Part shown: piece after piece, positions 61,981 to 64,000 of the stretch
How the letters are laid out: each line of letters opens with the position of its first letter
How positions within the stretch are numbered: position 1 is the stretch's first letter
From: Sediminibacterium ginsengisoli
GTDB lineage: Bacteria > Bacteroidota > Bacteroidia > Chitinophagales > Chitinophagaceae
DNA: 64,000 bases
Direction of reading: 5' to 3'
Assembly: GCF_900167075.1 (NCBI RefSeq)
Contig: NZ_FUWH01000002.1
Span: forward strand, 463,005 to 527,004
Translations under genes and position numbers: made by a program
The notes under the pieces: model-generated
The model's input: the letters and a program-made list of their open reading frames with translations, nothing else
The model's database searches: none
What the model was told of the DNA's origin: nothing

Positions 61981-62586
61981 ATGAGTAATGATGTAAAAGT
62001 GCTGATTGTAGAAGATGAACTGATTACCGCAGAAAGTATAAAAGAACTGCTGGAAGAAGAAGATTATGAAGTGACGGGCATTGCCGCAGATGCAGCTACC
62101 GCGCTCCGTATCTGTAACCGTAATGAGCTGGTGCCGCAGGTGGTGCTTTGTGATATCAATATCAAAGGCGATCACAATGGCATTGAATTGGCTGCCGATC
62201 TTAAAAAGCTCTATAACTGCGAAATCGTGTTCCTGACTGCGCTGAGCGATAGCCGGATACTGCAATCAGCTTTTGCCGCAGATCCCGTGATGTATATCGT
62301 AAAACCTTTCACCAATACCCAGTTGCTGGTAGCGGTGCACATGGCATTTCACAGGCTGCTCGCCAGGCAGCAGCTGCCTTCCGGCACGGACTCCTTGCAA
62401 CTGACCGATCGTGAAAGAGAAATTGCATTACTGGTAGCGGAAGGGTTTTCATCCAAACAGATCTCACATAAATTGTCCATCAGCATCGAAACGGTTAAAA
62501 CGCACAGGCGCCGTATGCTGCAGAAGAACAATATCAACAGCTTCCCCCAACTCGTATACCGGATGAACAATGAAAGGAACCGTTAG
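61981..62586 (+). CDS. NarL/LuxR-type response regulator
   Basis: A 201-residue protein with a receiver domain (Glu11-Asp12; phospho-acceptor Asp58 in VVLCDINIKG; Lys in IVKPF) and a C-terminal LuxR HTH (about 138-195: LTDREREIALLVAEGFSSKQ, SIETVKTHRRRM). The partner of the TPR kinase; both are in one operon. It converges with the symporter gene, two bases apart. Confidence 0.94.
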   Translation: MSNDVKVLIVEDELITAESIKELLEEEDYEVTGIAADAATALRICNRNELVPQVVLCDINIKGDHNGIELAADLKKLYNCEIVFLTALSDSRILQSAFAADPVMYIVKPFTNTQLLVAVHMAFHRLLARQQLPSGTDSLQLTDREREIALLVAEGFSSKQISHKLSISIETVKTHRRRMLQKNNINSFPQLVYRMNNERNR

Positions 62587-62588
62587 GC

Positions 62589-63815
62589 TTACAGTTTGTC
62601 CGGGTGTATATATTCTTTCTCGCTTTTTGCAATTACAAGTGTTGCCACGCCATTCCCGATAATATTGGTGATAGCTCTTGCTTCGCTCATGAACTTATCT
62701 ACTCCCAGCAGGAAGGCCAGTCCTTCAAGTGGTATTTTATGAATAGCGGCAAGCGTAGATGCCAATACGATAAAACCACTTCCCGTTACACCCGCAGCCC
62801 CTTTGGATGTGAGCATGAGGATGAGCAGTATCGTTAATAACTCTGCATTGCTGAGATGTACATTGTAAAGCTGGGCCAGGAAGATCACAGCCATGGACAA
62901 ATAAATGGACGTGCCATCGAGATTGAAAGAATAGCCGGTAGGGATCACGAGCCCTACAACGGATTTACTGCAGCCCATTTTTTCCAGTTTCCGCATGATG
63001 GATGGCAGCGCCGCTTCCGAAGAAGAAGTACCTAGTACCAGCAGCAGCTCCTCCCGGATAGAACCAAGGAAAGACCAGATACTGAATTTATAATACCGCA
63101 TGATGCTCCCAAGTACCAGGAAAATGAAAAGAAACATGGTCAGGTAAACACAACCCATAAGCTTCGCAAGCGGGATCAGTGTTTTCAATCCAAACTTGCC
63201 AATCGTATAAGCCATTCCTCCGAATGCCCCCAGCGGCGCCAGGTACATCACGTACCGGAGCAGCGTGAATACATAATGAGATGCCCGGCCCATCAGGTGA
63301 ACGGCTTTCAGCCTGTGCCGCGAATAGTTCAGCAGGATACCGGTGACGATCGCTATCACAAGCACCTGCAGTGTAAGATTCGATTGAAAGAAGGTGAGCC
63401 AGTCGAAATGTGTATTGCTTCCCTGGCGTGTATATCTGGATGCATCCTGTATGGGCAGGCCCGACTTGTCTATTTTTCCAGGCTCCATCAGCAAGGCAAC
63501 TGCAATGCCCAGTGCAAGTGCCACAGTGGTCACTACTTCAAAGTAAAATAATGATTTGATGCCGATACGGCCCACTTTGCGCAGATTGCCGATACTGCTG
63601 ATGCCCAGCACGATGGTAAGAAAGATAATGGGGGCAATGAATAGTTTAATGATATCGACAAATGTTTTTCCAACGATCTCCATTTTTACTGCGGTAGCTG
63701 GCGCATAATGCCCCAGCAGAATACCGATAATAATAGCGATCAGTACATAGAATGTAAGATTGGTAAGTATCTTTTTCCTGACAGAAACGGGAGTTGTATG
63801 ATTTGTCTGTTGCAA
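62589..63815 (-). CDS. Dicarboxylate/amino acid:cation symporter (DctA/GltP family)
   Basis: A 408-residue DAACS-family transporter. GTSSSEAALP and SGKGAAGVTG-like blocks (here SKGAAGVTGSGF) and PTGYSFNLDGTSIY are the substrate and Na/proton-binding motifs. About eight helices and two re-entrant loops are expected. The first ATG (63884) lies inside a terminator hairpin belonging to transcription from the right, and would add a hydrophobic leader unlike relatives. The TTG at 63815 (QQTNHTTPVSVRKK) fits the family start better, but this is not certain. Confidence 0.88.
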   Translation of the reverse strand: MQQTNHTTPVSVRKKILTNLTFYVLIAIIIGILLGHYAPATAVKMEIVGKTFVDIIKLFIAPIIFLTIVLGISSIGNLRKVGRIGIKSLFYFEVVTTVALALGIAVALLMEPGKIDKSGLPIQDASRYTRQGSNTHFDWLTFFQSNLTLQVLVIAIVTGILLNYSRHRLKAVHLMGRASHYVFTLLRYVMYLAPLGAFGGMAYTIGKFGLKTLIPLAKLMGCVYLTMFLFIFLVLGSIMRYYKFSIWSFLGSIREELLLVLGTSSSEAALPSIMRKLEKMGCSKSVVGLVIPTGYSFNLDGTSIYLSMAVIFLAQLYNVHLSNAELLTILLILMLTSKGAAGVTGSGFIVLASTLAAIHKIPLEGLAFLLGVDKFMSEARAITNIIGNGVATLVIAKSEKEYIHPDKL

Positions 63816-63860
63816 TGCCGGGTTCGTTTTAAAAAAGAAGAGTAAGATAAAAAGATTGCA

Positions 63861-63900
63861 CAAACAAAAAAGGCCCGCAACCATAAAAGTTACAGACCTT
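63861..63900 (-). terminator. Intrinsic terminator on the minus strand
   Basis: A 12-pair stem with G-U pairs (63900-63889 with 63881-63870), seven-base loop, followed on the minus strand by TTTTTGTTTG. It would end a transcript entering from beyond 64000, before the symporter gene. Confidence 0.75.
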
Positions 63901-64000
63901 TCAGAAAACGAGGGTCCACGGATGCTGGCAAACCTGCTGCCACTTCCCGTGAACCACCGCTTTCTACAGCAGCCGGATATTGCCGGAATTACTTTTGATG
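63901..64000. other. Unassigned right edge
   Basis: No gene can be assigned. On the minus strand a hairpin of nine pairs (63917-63925 with 63951-63959), an internal loop and five further pairs is possible. Two short readings stay open: minus-strand codons that would end at TAA 63892-63890, and a plus-strand frame from ATG 63923 to the edge. More sequence is needed to tell a gene end from a structured RNA. Confidence 0.35.

Noticed and set aside
63923-64000. Plus-strand gene start at ATG 63923
   Set aside because: Only 26 codons are visible, there is no promoter-like sequence, and minus-strand terminator structure overlaps its leader.
63901-64000. SAM riboswitch or small SRP RNA at the right edge
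   Set aside because: A GGCAAACC stretch loosely recalls the S-box, but its other conserved blocks are missing; the SRP tetraloop core is absent.

Overview
The window looks like chromosomal DNA of a Bacteroidota bacterium, most probably family Chitinophagaceae (Chitinophaga-like; inference). The signs are TonB receptors with a carboxypeptidase-regulatory N-domain, type IX secretion (T9SS) C-terminal sorting domains on two secreted proteins, promoters of the TAnnTTTG (-7) type, almost no Shine-Dalgarno sequences, a REC-CRP response regulator and a B12-riboswitch-controlled eukaryote-type class Ia ribonucleotide reductase. Most of the window is ordinary single-copy chromosome. The only mobile-element trace is a short IS3-like scar near 34.4 kb.

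Layout. 0-5.2 kb: tail of an unknown gene, a TonB-dependent receptor, a Crp/Fnr regulator, an AhpD-like protein, a small membrane protein and a flavin monooxygenase. 5.4-9.3 kb: cobalamin riboswitch followed by nrdB and nrdA. 9.3-15.4 kb: UbiD decarboxylase, metallo-beta-lactamase-fold hydrolase, and a PAS histidine kinase overlapping a REC-CRP response regulator. 15.5-18.8 kb: a sulfur module on the minus strand (Crp-type regulator, persulfide dioxygenase-rhodanese fusion, two YeeE/YedE half-transporters) with a GTGA-N6-TCAC operator. 18.8-21 kb: purB and mqnA (futalosine menaquinone pathway). 21-29 kb: a surface-glycan cluster with glycosyltransferases, FkbM methyltransferases and a YfhO membrane protein, including tail-to-tail overlapping genes. 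29.1-33.6 kb: queuosine-precursor transporter, Nudix, CorA, dapF, nucleoside phosphorylase, tRNA-Cys. 33.6-38.9 kb: conserved hypothetical, IS3 scar, ClC transporter, methyltransferase, then a SatD-DUF3307 operon preceded by four near-identical 20-bp palindromes, a small membrane protein and an H1-like basic protein. 39-41.5 kb: CbpA/CbpM chaperone pair, an SDR and a short AraC-type regulator. 41.5-54.8 kb: GH25 lysozyme, a 2,989-residue T9SS surface protein with LamG, HYR and choice-of-anchor-A-like modules, an NHL-repeat T9SS protein and a small membrane protein. 54.8-64 kb: SGNH hydrolase, kynureninase, S9 peptidase, a TPR histidine kinase with its LuxR response regulator, and a dicarboxylate/cation symporter.

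The most interesting element is the SatD-DUF3307 locus. Its four 20-bp palindromes have centre spacings of 28, 42 and 28 bp, and the two distal copies are exact reverse complements of each other. They sit directly on the expected promoter and start of a gene whose product has a C-terminal HTH and an N-terminal domain with nucleotidyl-cyclase/GGDEF-like signature positions. This suggests an autoregulated switch controlling a membrane protein. Other points of note are the exact nine-pair P1 of the B12 riboswitch, the conserved catalytic numbering between this NrdA and mammalian R1, and the 252-nt tandem repeats in the giant surface protein.
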